From NCBI GenBank assembly GCA_020636375.1, contig JACJXZ010000005.1, positions 496,001-560,000 on the forward strand: a DNA stretch of 64,000 bases. The letters run 5' to 3'. Both the position numbers and the translations under genes were made by a program. Positions 50,859 through 58,637 of this stretch are shown here, one piece after another (within the stretch, counting starts at the first letter, position 1; the number at the start of each line of letters is the position of its first letter). Source of the stretch: Lewinellaceae bacterium. Its GTDB lineage: Bacteria; Bacteroidota; Bacteroidia; Chitinophagales; Saprospiraceae. The notes beneath the pieces are model-generated. The model was not told the DNA's origin and made no database searches. It was given only the letters and a program-made list of their open reading frames with translations.

Positions 50859-52220
50859 ATGCTTATCCGGTTTTATGTTGAGAATTTTTCGTCATTTAGA
50901 ACCAGGCAATCTTTTTCAATGATACCTGGGAAAGGGACGTTGAAGTCAAATCATAAAACTACGCCGGTTAAAGGAATTTCTGTTTTGAAGGCAGCAGTAG
51001 TTTTTGGAGCTAACGCATCAGGAAAGTCCAATCTGATTAAGGCAATCAATTTTGGTAAAAAGCTTGTATTGGAGGACATAAAGCCGGGGCAAAAAATTGA
51101 CTACAGCAAGTTTAGGCTGAATGAGTTGAGTATAGCTGGCAACTCCAGACTAGAATATGAATTGCAACATAATGGAAAGAATTATGCGTACGGATTTGTG
51201 TTCAACAAAGATGGGATTGTAGAAGAATGGCTGTATGAAGTGACTAAAAAATCTGACAAAAAAATCTTTGTTAGAAACGGGAGTTCCTTCGATTTGTCCT
51301 ATTTAATAAGCATTAACAAACGAAAAGAAGAAAAACAGTTTATTAACTTTATTGCAAAGGGAACACCTGATAACAAGTTGTTTTTGAATGAAATCAGGCA
51401 TAGGAAGGTCAAAGAAAACGTAACTGATATTTCTGATATAACAAATGTTCTTGATTGGTTCCTGAATTCGCTGAAAGTTATTCTTCCGGAGGACAAATAT
51501 AATGTTGGCTTGAGATTTGAACTTAAGGATGATGAAAAACTATTAAAGTCATTCGAGCAATTTTTAGAATATTTTGATACCGGCATTGACGGTGTTTGTT
51601 TAGAGCCAATTTCTGTAGAAAAAGTAGATATTCCTGATTTCCTTTTAAAGAGAATCAGCGATGATTTGTTAAATGCCAATTCTAAAGAAAAGAGAGCTGC
51701 TATTCTTTCGGATAATAATACTACATACTTTATATCAATAATAAACAATGAAGTAGGTTATCATAAGTTTATGACTAAACATATTATCGATTCCGGAAAA
51801 GAAGTGCTATTTGATACAAGCGAGGAATCAGATGGAACCAACAGGATTATCGATTTCATTCCTCTACTAATGGATTTGTTACAGGGAGATAACGTGTTTA
51901 TTATCGACGAGATGGAACGAAGCCTTCATCCTAATCTGATTTATGACCTCATCGATCTTTTCCTGGCGAAAAGCATAAATGTTAATAGCCAGATGATCCT
52001 GGCAAGCCATGAATCCTCTCTGCTCACTCAAAAATTATTAAGGAAAGATGAAATATGGTTCACAGTAAAAGAAACAGACGGGTCTACAACTATCCATTCA
52101 TTGGAAGAATATAATATAAGATTTGATAAAAAAATCCGGAAAGACTATTTGCTTGGAAGGTTTAAAGCGATCCCTAAGCTTGGAAACAGAAACAACCTGA
52201 CTGTATTGCCAAATCAATGA
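50859..52220 (+). CDS. RloA-like AAA15 ATPase (abortive-infection/anticodon-nuclease-associated family)
   Basis: 453 residues. An AAA_15/AAA_21 ABC-type ATPase: MLIRFYVENFSSFRTRQSFS, Walker A region VVFGANASGKSNLIKAINFG, D-loop/Walker B VFIIDEMERSLHPNLIYDLI, and QMILASHESSLLTQKLLRKD with the switch histidine. RloA partners with RloB (or AbiLi with AbiLii) in phage-defence or stress loci. It is intact, but its downstream partner (6 bp away) is wrecked. Low GC relative to flanks indicates horizontal arrival. Confidence 0.88.
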   Translation: MLIRFYVENFSSFRTRQSFSMIPGKGTLKSNHKTTPVKGISVLKAAVVFGANASGKSNLIKAINFGKKLVLEDIKPGQKIDYSKFRLNELSIAGNSRLEYELQHNGKNYAYGFVFNKDGIVEEWLYEVTKKSDKKIFVRNGSSFDLSYLISINKRKEEKQFINFIAKGTPDNKLFLNEIRHRKVKENVTDISDITNVLDWFLNSLKVILPEDKYNVGLRFELKDDEKLLKSFEQFLEYFDTGIDGVCLEPISVEKVDIPDFLLKRISDDLLNANSKEKRAAILSDNNTTYFISIINNEVGYHKFMTKHIIDSGKEVLFDTSEESDGTNRIIDFIPLLMDLLQGDNVFIIDEMERSLHPNLIYDLIDLFLAKSINVNSQMILASHESSLLTQKLLRKDEIWFTVKETDGSTTIHSLEEYNIRFDKKIRKDYLLGRFKAIPKLGNRNNLTVLPNQ

Positions 52221-52336
52221 AATTTTATGCCCAGAGAACGCCAAGAATTTTTTAGAGAAAGCAATTCTAAAGAAAAAGAGAGGATTTATATACTAGCATT
52301 TGAAGGCAATGTCACAGAAGTTGAATATTTCGGTGT

Positions 52337-52416
52337 TGTATTAAATCCGTTGAACTTTCGGTGCAAATGGAGAGCGGACCTCCTGGTCCGCTGAATGGAT
52401 CAACGGATTTAATACA
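52337..52416. mobile_element. 80-bp palindrome in rloB
   Basis: Ends TGTATTAAATCCGTTGA and its exact reverse complement; inside, a second perfect hairpin AGCGGACC-tcct-GGTCCGCT. Excision does not precisely restore the frame (off by one), so an extra small change has occurred. Confidence 0.8.
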
Positions 52417-52474
52417 CTACCAAAAGAAGATACATAGATAAATTTTTAGGAGATGCAATGCCTGATGGATACAA

Positions 52475-52637
52475 TAAGGGTCCGGAGAAGAATAACTTCC
52501 CCATTTGATACGGCTCTTTTTCCGCCAGGCTGCGTTGCGGGATCGGTTGCGTAGCCCTGCTATGCGCCCTCCCCGCGCCTTGCCTGGCGAAAAAACAGCT
52601 CGCCTGAAATGAGGAACTTATTTTTCTCCGGCCCCTA
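52475..52637. mobile_element. 159-bp palindromic TA-flanked element, copy C
   Basis: Element 52477-52635, TA on both sides. Ends AGGGTCCGGAGAAGAATAA and a near reverse complement. Core GCCAGGCTGCGTTGC .. GCGCCTTGCCTGGC, a central TAGCCCTGCTA palindrome. Near-identical to copy D (55949-56107) and with the same core as copy A (15527-15686). Confidence 0.88.
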
Positions 52638-52964
52638 AGCGCAATCCAAGAACGGCAAGGTTTATATTATTAGTAGATCATGCCATTATTGAATCCAGGA
52701 ATTTGGTAGTCGAAGGAGAGAATTATCCCAAAGGATTAGGATCTCATGTTTATAAGATTGTAGAAAAGTTGATAAAGCCGTAAATGAACAGCCCATTCAT
52801 GAAGCGGACCGAAACCAAATACAACCAATACCGGGTTAGCCCGGTGGAATCTTAGCAACAACAACCCCTAATGGCCACGATTTGGTTCTGCCCCTTGCGA
52901 TTATACTTATTATTTATTAACTTTGAATTTCAAAGTACTTTTAAAACCCAACACCAAACCCACA

Positions 52965-54398
52965 ATGAAAATAAAACTGATCCTCCCCGCTCTGACAGAA
53001 GCCGAAAGCCCATTCTGGAGGCCGATAAAATATTCCCTGTTCCCTCCCTTGGGCCTGGCGACTTTGGCAGCGTATTTATCCGAAGATGACGAAATTGACT
53101 TGCAGGACCAGCACGTCGAAGAACTGAACCTTGATGACGAACCCGACCTCGTGATCATTCAGGTTTACATAACCAATGCTTACAGGGCCTACCGGATTGC
53201 CGATTTTTACAGGAATAAAGGCTCGTATGTCATTTTAGGCGGGCTTCACGTAACCTCCCTCCCGGATGAAGCCATGCCGCATGCCGACACAATTTTCCTC
53301 GGGCCGGGAGAAGAGACATTCCCAAGGTTCCTGGAGGATTTCAGGAAAAGGGAACCCAAAAAGGTTTACTTTTCAAGCAAAAGGACATTGGAAAAAATAC
53401 CGCCTATCCGAAGAGATTTGATAAAGCGGAACCGGTATTTAGTCCCCAATTCCATCGTCGTTACCAGAGGATGCCCCCATCACTGCGATTTTTGTTATAA
53501 GGATGCCTTTTTTGAAGGCGGCAAATCTTTTTACATGCAGGTGGTAGACGATGCGTTGAGCGAGATCGAACGGTTGCCCGGAAAGCACCTCTATTTCCTG
53601 GATGATCATTTGCTTGGGAACGCTAAATTTGCCGGCGAATTATTTGCAGGGATGAAAGGCATGAACCGGGTCTTTCAGGGAGCGGCAACAGTCGATTCGG
53701 TCTTGAGGGGCAATTTAGTCGAAAAAGCCGCAGAAGCCGGCTTGAGAAGCCTGTTCGTCGGGTTTGAAACCTTTTCTCCGGAGAATTTGAGGCAAAGCAA
53801 CAAAAAGCAAAACCTTAAAAAAGATTATGAAGCGGCGGTCAACAGATTGCACGATTTAGGGATTATGATCAACGGCAGTTTTGTGTTTGGCCTGGATGAG
53901 GACGACGAAGATGTATTTAAACGAACGGTTGACTGGGGCGTAAAAAATGCCCTGACTACATCGACCTACCACATCTTGACCCCTTATCCGGGGACCAGGC
54001 TGTACAAGGATATGGAAAGCCAGGGGCGGATCATGACAAAAAACTGGGATTTATACGATACGCGGCACGTTGTTTATCAGACCAAAAAATTGTCTGAACG
54101 ACAACTGAAAGAAGGGTATGATTGGGCATACAATGAATTCTACAGATGGAAGAACATCTTGTCGGCCAGCATGAAGCACTCATCAAACAAGCACAAGCTA
54201 AAACATTTCCTTTATACGGGCGGCTGGAAAAAATTCGAGCCGTTGTGGAACTTCATCATCAAGTCGGGAAGGCTGAATAATATGCTTCCTTTGCTGGAAG
54301 CTATTTTGTCGAAAGTTAAAAGCGAGCGTAAAAATGAGGTTAACCAAAACCGAATACAACCAATACTTCAGGATTCACCCGGCATTGATTCATTATGA
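52965..54398 (+). CDS. radical SAM protein with B12-binding-like N-terminus
   Basis: 477 residues from the ATG at 52965. The N-terminal domain has the cobalamin-binding-like order of BchE/MiaB-type enzymes: MKIKLILPALTEAESPFWRP, PPLGLATLAAYLSEDDEI, DLVIIQVYITNAYRAYRIAD, VILGGLHVTSLPDEAM, ADTIFLGPGEETFP. The radical SAM cluster site is VVTRGCPHHCDFCYKDAFF (CxxxCxxC), followed by LYFLDDHLLGNAKFAGEL and LFVGFETFSPENLRQSNKKQ. Substrate unknown; related enzymes methylate or rearrange small molecules and lipids. Short KTEYNQY-like remnants flank it on both sides. Confidence 0.88.
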   Translation: MKIKLILPALTEAESPFWRPIKYSLFPPLGLATLAAYLSEDDEIDLQDQHVEELNLDDEPDLVIIQVYITNAYRAYRIADFYRNKGSYVILGGLHVTSLPDEAMPHADTIFLGPGEETFPRFLEDFRKREPKKVYFSSKRTLEKIPPIRRDLIKRNRYLVPNSIVVTRGCPHHCDFCYKDAFFEGGKSFYMQVVDDALSEIERLPGKHLYFLDDHLLGNAKFAGELFAGMKGMNRVFQGAATVDSVLRGNLVEKAAEAGLRSLFVGFETFSPENLRQSNKKQNLKKDYEAAVNRLHDLGIMINGSFVFGLDEDDEDVFKRTVDWGVKNALTTSTYHILTPYPGTRLYKDMESQGRIMTKNWDLYDTRHVVYQTKKLSERQLKEGYDWAYNEFYRWKNILSASMKHSSNKHKLKHFLYTGGWKKFEPLWNFIIKSGRLNNMLPLLEAILSKVKSERKNEVNQNRIQPILQDSPGIDSL

Positions 54399-54448
54399 CG
54401 GGATCAATGAAAAACTGGTCGGAAAAAAAAGACGGCTACCATTCTAAC
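54334..54448 (+). pseudogene. truncated gene start after the radical SAM gene
   Basis: From the ATG at 54334, overlapping the end of the radical SAM gene by 65 bp, the frame reads MRLTKTEYNQYFRIHPALIH then YDGINEKLVGKKRR and stops inside the palindromic element that begins at 54434. A similar start, MKRTETKYNQYRVSPVES, is at 52799. I do not recognise the family; both look like 5' stubs of a related gene. Confidence 0.4.
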
Positions 54449-54603
54449 GTCGGACAGCCCGGGGAGCTTTCGTACACCGTACACAACTCAAGGCTGCTGT
54501 CGGCCCCGTACACCCTGCCTGCCCGCCTGTCCAAGGGCCAGTCGGCCTGGCAGGCAAGCGTACACAACCCCGGCAACTTCTGTCCAGCCTTAGACGGGTG
54601 GCC
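54434..54603. mobile_element. 170-bp element with GGCTACC..GGTGGCC ends
   Basis: Ends GGCTACCATTCTAACG and the reverse complement of GGCCACCCGTCTAAGG, the same family as 46430-46531. The interior contains CGTACACCGTACACAAC and GCGTACACAACCC direct repeats and a CCTGCCTGCC..GGCAGG hairpin. No clear target duplication. Confidence 0.72.
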
Positions 54604-54614
54604 CAAAAGCCTTC

Positions 54615-55928
54615 TCACACCTTTATAAACACCCTCCCCCTGTACAACACCCACGCCAGCCCCAGAAACACCAGCACGTTGGCCAGGGCGAAAGCCAGCG
54701 AAGCATTCACAGGCGAAAAGAAGGGCGAAAAAATGGTGTCATACACCCAGCCCTTCATCGTCTGCCGCCCGCCGGCCGCCGTCTCCCACCCGATGATGTA
54801 CATCAGCTTGGCCACGAAGCCGGAGAGGATGAAAACGAACAGGGCGTTGGTGCCGTAAACCACAAAGGGCCGCGCCCGGCGCCGGTACTCCAGGATATCG
54901 ATCAGCCAGTATGCCACCCCCAGGAAGAGCAGGGCCAGCCCGCTGGTGTAGCACACGTAGGAGCTCGTCCAGATCTGCTTGTTGATGGGAAAAGCCAAAT
55001 CCCAGGCCAGCCCCAGGGCCGCCAGGATGGCGCCGGCCGCCAGCATGCCGGTGGCTTTGTGATAAGGGCTGCGCCGGGTGCGCAGCCATTCCCCCGCAAG
55101 CATGCCGCTGATGCCGGTCGCGACGGCCGGCAGGGTGCTGAGCAGGCCCTCGGGATCCCAGGTTTCGGACTGCCGCCAGAGGTGGCCGCTGGTAAAAACG
55201 AGCCGGTCGAACCAGGCGCCCAGGTTGGTTTCCGGATCCAGGTTGGGCGGGTAGCCGCCGGGCACGGGCACCAGGGCCATCAGCGCCCAGTACGCCAGCA
55301 ACAGCCCGATGCCGGCGTAAAGCTGCGTCCGCCAGCCGGCGCGCAGGAAGAGCAGGGCGCAGATGGCGTAAACGATGGCAATGCGCTGGAGGACGCCCGG
55401 TATCCGCAACCGGCTGAAGTCATAAATTCCCCAGCCCGCAAGGGCCATGGCCAGGGCGGTGCCCAAAGCAAGGTAGAGGAAGCGGCGGGCCCACCGCTTC
55501 CGCGGCGGCTTCTGCCCCAGGCAGACGGCCCGGCTGAAAATGGATATGGTGAAAACGCAGAGCAGGACGTAGTGCAGCGCCTTCCTGCCCAACGGCACAT
55601 CCTCCGCCATCCCGAATGTGGGAAAAGCTGCCAGGAAAACCCCCAGCCCAAACAGGATGGCCGCCCGCAGCAGCGTCTTGCGGACCAGGGCGGCCTGCGG
55701 CTGCCCGGCGTATTTGCTCAGTGCCAGCGGAATGGCCACCCCGACGATAAACAGGAAAAAGGGAAAGATCAGGTCGGTGGGCGTACAGCCGTGCCACTTC
55801 GCGTGCAGCAAGGGCGCATATACCGTGGACCAGCTGCCGGGGTTGTTCACCAGGATCATCCCGGCGATGGTGATGCCGCGAAAGGCGTCGAGGGAAAGCA
55901 GGCGCTGGCTGGAGGTCGTGGCTGGCAT
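54615..55928 (-). CDS. HGSNAT-like multi-pass acyltransferase (DUF5009)
   Basis: 437 residues with about ten membrane spans. The N-terminus RLLSLDAFRGITIAGMILVN, LLHAKWHGCTPTDLIFPFFL, FIVGVAIPLALSKYAGQ is the hallmark of the heparan-alpha-glucosaminide N-acetyltransferase-like/DUF5009 family, including the conserved HGCTP histidine. C-terminal NKQIWTSSYVCYTSGLALLF and VVYGTNALFVFILSGFVA complete the pattern. Relatives (for example NagX) act on amino sugars during glycan catabolism. Palindromic elements lie on both sides. Confidence 0.9.
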   Translation of the reverse strand: MPATTSSQRLLSLDAFRGITIAGMILVNNPGSWSTVYAPLLHAKWHGCTPTDLIFPFFLFIVGVAIPLALSKYAGQPQAALVRKTLLRAAILFGLGVFLAAFPTFGMAEDVPLGRKALHYVLLCVFTISIFSRAVCLGQKPPRKRWARRFLYLALGTALAMALAGWGIYDFSRLRIPGVLQRIAIVYAICALLFLRAGWRTQLYAGIGLLLAYWALMALVPVPGGYPPNLDPETNLGAWFDRLVFTSGHLWRQSETWDPEGLLSTLPAVATGISGMLAGEWLRTRRSPYHKATGMLAAGAILAALGLAWDLAFPINKQIWTSSYVCYTSGLALLFLGVAYWLIDILEYRRRARPFVVYGTNALFVFILSGFVAKLMYIIGWETAAGGRQTMKGWVYDTIFSPFFSPVNASLAFALANVLVFLGLAWVLYRGRVFIKV

Positions 55929-55946
55929 AGGAGGTTCCGGTTAGGT

Positions 55947-56109
55947 TAAGGGCCCGGAGAAGAATAACTTCCCCATTTGATACGGCTCTTTTTCCGCCAG
56001 GCTGCGTTGCGGGATCGGTCATGTAGCGCCGCTATACTCCCTCTCCGCGCCTTGCCTGGCGGAAAAATAGCTCGCCTGAAATGAGGAACTTATTTTTCTC
56101 CGGCCCCTA
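55947..56109. mobile_element. 159-bp palindromic TA-flanked element, copy D
   Basis: Element 55949-56107 with TA at 55947-55948 and 56108-56109. Almost identical to copy C at both ends and the core (GCCAGGCTGCGTTGC .. GCGCCTTGCCTGGC); the centre differs (TAGCGCCGCTA). It lies 18 bp upstream of the acyltransferase start codon. Confidence 0.88.
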
Positions 56110-56209
56110 AGGCAAATTTATTCCTTTTCAGCCAAACCGGAAGGAAGAAGCGCTGATTGTTGCCGTTGCTGCTGCCTTGATAGATAGGGAGAGAGAGAGA
56201 GAGAGAGCA

Positions 56210-56487
56210 GACGGGCCGCTTAACTGGATTTTGGACGTGCCCCTGTTTCAAGTCGGAAGCTTGCCCGGAAGAGCGACAGCGAAGACGGGTGCGACCGTCT
56301 GGTCAGCGTTCGACCGAACTCACGCCGAGGTCCGGTTAAAAAGTCGGAAAGCCTGCCCCGATTTTTTGTCGGGGTCGGCTTTCCGCCTTCTGCCTTCGTC
56401 GGCCGAAGCCGACTATGTCGGACGGAGGCCGATTTCCGAATTCCGACTTCAACACCAGGTAGTCCAAAGTCCAGTAAGCGGCCCGTC
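56210..56487. mobile_element. 278-bp palindromic element
   Basis: Ends GACGGGCCGCTTAACTGG and a near reverse complement (27 bp with about two changes). Inside, a hairpin GAAAGCCTGCCCCGA..TCGGGGTCGGCTTTCC. It is preceded by a (ga)n microsatellite (about 56186-56208). No coding capacity. Together with copy D it fills the gene-free stretch 55929-56503. Confidence 0.78.
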
Positions 56488-56503
56488 CGAAAAGCATAGT
56501 TTA

Positions 56504-56786
56504 TCAGTTACAGGTATAGGTAGTGACCACCTCCTGGGTGATGCCGTTTGCTTCCTGCATGATGGTTATGCTCGGGTTGGCTTCGATCTCGTCCAGCGCT
56601 TCGTCGCAAAACTGGGTGCCGGAAACCGACTGCGAACCGAATTCCTTGCCGTCGACGTAGATGACCTGCTCGGCGGAACACGTTTTGCAGCGCGGCTCGT
56701 TGTCGTCCTTTTTGCAGGAGGACCATTCCGGCGCCCAGGACGAATACGGCAGCGAAGACCAGGATGGATTTAACAAAGGTTTTCAT
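56504..56786 (-). pseudogene. small lipoprotein gene with a frameshift after the signal peptide
   Basis: The start reads MKTFVKSILVFAAVFVLGAG, a clear export signal, but in that frame the rest is Arg-rich nonsense. In the next frame, from the same region, EWSSCKKDDNEPRCKTCSAE carries the expected lipobox cysteine followed by CKKDDN, and continues QVIYVDGKEFGSQSVSGTQF to TTYTCN and a stop at 56504. One base inserted or lost near 56725-56745 separates them. Either a true mutation or an assembly error. Confidence 0.7.
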
Positions 56787-57022
56787 CTTTGATTTTGATT
56801 TAGGTGGTTAATGAAATTTATGAATGGTTTACAGCTGTGTAGTCTGGCAAGAAGTGGAGTTGTTGCCCCCGGATTGGATTTTTCTGAAGAAGTGCCGAAA
56901 GCACTAGTGCTTTATTGAGTTTCAAATATTAATAAGGGGATGTGATGTCGGCTGGCGACTAGAGTTCGCCTGTCGACTATCACGGCAAACCCCCTGTTTA
57001 ATTTTTGAAAACCAATTCAGCA

Positions 57023-57575
57023 CTAGAACCCTTCGAGGCCATCCTCCAGTTTCTCTTTCACAAATTTTCCGTCTGCAGACGCATCATCAGCCTGGTAATT
57101 TACATTTTGGAAAACACCATTCGTAACGCTTACGACGTCTTCGGACGCGGATTGGCGGGCGAAAAAGCTGAACCTGCCGGAGATGAGCCCTTGCTCCTCG
57201 TCTATTTTTTGGGCAACAACCCAGCTGGAGCCTTCGGGGGCGCTGCTCGTAAAGGCTGTCTTATTGCCGAGGTCCAGCCATTCCGAATAGTTTGCGGAAT
57301 CGTTTTGAGAGTCGTACTTGCCTTCGCCCTGGCCGTTGAGGTGTATAACGATGGACGTGCCGTCGGCGGCCTTGCCCATGATGGCCATTTTTCCGCCAAC
57401 AACCCTGGCGGTGACGGCCTCCGCGGCCCACGGTTTACCGTTTACATAGGCAGTCATCATCAATTCCCCTGCGGTTCAGGGGCGGAAGGAATGGACAGGG
57501 GTTCGTCTTTGCTGCAGCTACAGAGAGCCAAAAGGAATAAAGGCAGGACAAACATGGATTTCAGGGAAGTTTTCA
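57023..57575 (-). pseudogene. DUF6252-like lipoprotein gene, frameshifted
   Basis: The start (57575) reads MKTSLKSMFVLPLFLLALCS with a CSCSKDEP lipobox, ending at a TGA after APEPQGN. The body is in another frame, AGELMMTAYVNGKPWAAEAV.., matching the DUF6252 pattern (SIVIHLNGQGEGKYDSQNDS, LISGRFSFFARQSASEDVVS, VTNGVFQNVNY). The body alone would start at ATGATG overlapping the TGA and lack a signal. A one-base change near a CCCC/GGGG run would explain it; translational re-initiation is an alternative. Confidence 0.7.
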
Positions 57576-57576
57576 T

Positions 57577-57951
57577 TTTTGATTTTTTAGGTGTTAAAAA
57601 AATGCCTTACATGGACTAGTCAGGCAAAGGTGAGAGATGTTACCCCCATGGAGAATTTTTTTACAAAAGCCTGCGATCGTACATGACGCTTTTTCCACTA
57701 GTGCCTTCGGAATTAAGTAAATGCCATTATAGGCGTGGTTAGTTTCCGCCTGATCAAGGCGGAGAGCCTGCCCCGAACTCGATTCGGGGTTCGGGATCGT
57801 AGCCTTAGCTACGAAGCCCGGTTCTCCAACGCCGAGCAGGCGGAAAATAACAAGCGTATAGTGGTAGATACTTAGTTCCGGAGGCACTAGCCCGCCTGCT
57901 ATACCGACATAAAGTTTTTAGTGCGGATTTGGTGCTTTTGTGTTTTTGTGG
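57577..57951. other. gene-free stretch between two lipoprotein genes
   Basis: It is mostly the 187-bp palindromic element (57701-57887), followed by a half-copy of the CACCAAATCCG repeat (about 57919-57934). The open frame at 57594-57887 lies across the element and is rejected. Confidence 0.6.
57699..57889. mobile_element. 187-bp palindromic TA-flanked element
   Basis: Element 57701-57887 with TA on both sides. Ends GTGCCTTCGGAATTAAGTA and a near reverse complement extending about 50 bp to GTTAGTTTCCGC. Inside, hairpins CCCCGAACTCGATTCGGGG and CTTAGCTACGAAG. Its first four bases (GTGC) equal those of copy A, but the core differs. Confidence 0.78.
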
Positions 57952-58428
57952 CTAATACCGCACCTCCGTAAAAATACCGTTGCGGACAGATACCGAATCG
58001 CCGCCCGGGCCATCCAGGGCAGTAAAAAAGAAGGTGCCGGAGACGATCGTGTCCTTTAGCTCGTCGATCACGATCAGGCCCGACCCGCTCGGCTGGTTGC
58101 TGGCATAAACCGGCGCGCCGGCCTCGGCCTGCCAGGTGCCGACCGTGGAAGCCGCCGGATAAGAGGTGTATTCGCCCTCGCTGAAGCCGCTCACCACCAG
58201 GCTGATGGTCGACCCGTCGCCGGCGACGCCTACGAGGCTCAGCCGGCCGCCGATGGTATCGGCGCTGACGACGCCGGCGCTCCAGTTCTGGCCGTCGACC
58301 ACCGCTCTCATCTTCACCGGGCCCTGCTGGACGCCGGAGGGGGTTTCGTTGTCCTTTTTGCAGCTCCAGACGGTGAGCAGGGAGATCGAAAAGAGTGAGA
58401 AAAGCAGGAATTTTTCTGAAGTTTTCAT
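57952..58428 (-). CDS. DUF6252-like lipoprotein
   Basis: 158 residues. MKTSEKFLLFSLFSISLLTV then WSCKKDNETP: signal peptide with lipobox cysteine. The body fits the DUF6252 pattern: MRAVVDGQNWSAGVVSADTI, LSLVGVAGDGSTISLVVSGF, SEGEYTSYPAASTVGTW, SGTFFFTALDGPGGDSVSVR, NGIFTEVRY. It is the intact member of a row of three lipoprotein genes that open in the same way (MKT..). Role unknown. Confidence 0.82.
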   Translation of the reverse strand: MKTSEKFLLFSLFSISLLTVWSCKKDNETPSGVQQGPVKMRAVVDGQNWSAGVVSADTIGGRLSLVGVAGDGSTISLVVSGFSEGEYTSYPAASTVGTWQAEAGAPVYASNQPSGSGLIVIDELKDTIVSGTFFFTALDGPGGDSVSVRNGIFTEVRY

Positions 58429-58637
58429 ATTTTATACTTTCTGTTTTTTTGAACAGTTATTCGAAAAACAAAAGCGGCCGGGGCGGAAACTGTTTCCCGA
58501 ATTTGGATAATTTTTTTCAAAAAACGGAAAAGTTTCGGAAAGGAACCTCTACCAGAGGCCGTAAAACAGGCGCGTTGCCTTACCTTTAACCAAAATACCG
58601 GGCCTTGTATTTCACCCGGGGAGAAATATCCTGAACT

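Larger units (their letters stand above)
52227..52783 (+). pseudogene. RloB-family gene destroyed by deletion and two palindromic insertions
   Basis: The start reads MPRERQEFFRESNSKEKERI, YILAFEGNVTEVEYFG, the RloB opening (VxxEGxxTExxYF), then runs into an 80-bp palindrome (52337-52416). The remainder in another frame reads TKRRYIDKFLGDAMPDGYNK, is cut by a 159-bp element (52477-52635), and continues RNPRTARFILLVDHAIIESR to KIVEKLIKP and a stop. Removing the second element plus one TA rejoins the frame perfectly (GYNK-RNPRTARF). About 100 residues of the RloB middle, where metal-site and FELW-type motifs normally lie, are absent. Confidence 0.82.

Noticed and set aside
56177..56773. 198-codon open frame on the plus strand
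   Set aside because: Covers a (ga)n run, a palindromic element and the antisense of a lipoprotein gene.
57594..57887. 97-codon open frame on the minus strand
   Set aside because: Mostly inside the 187-bp palindromic element.
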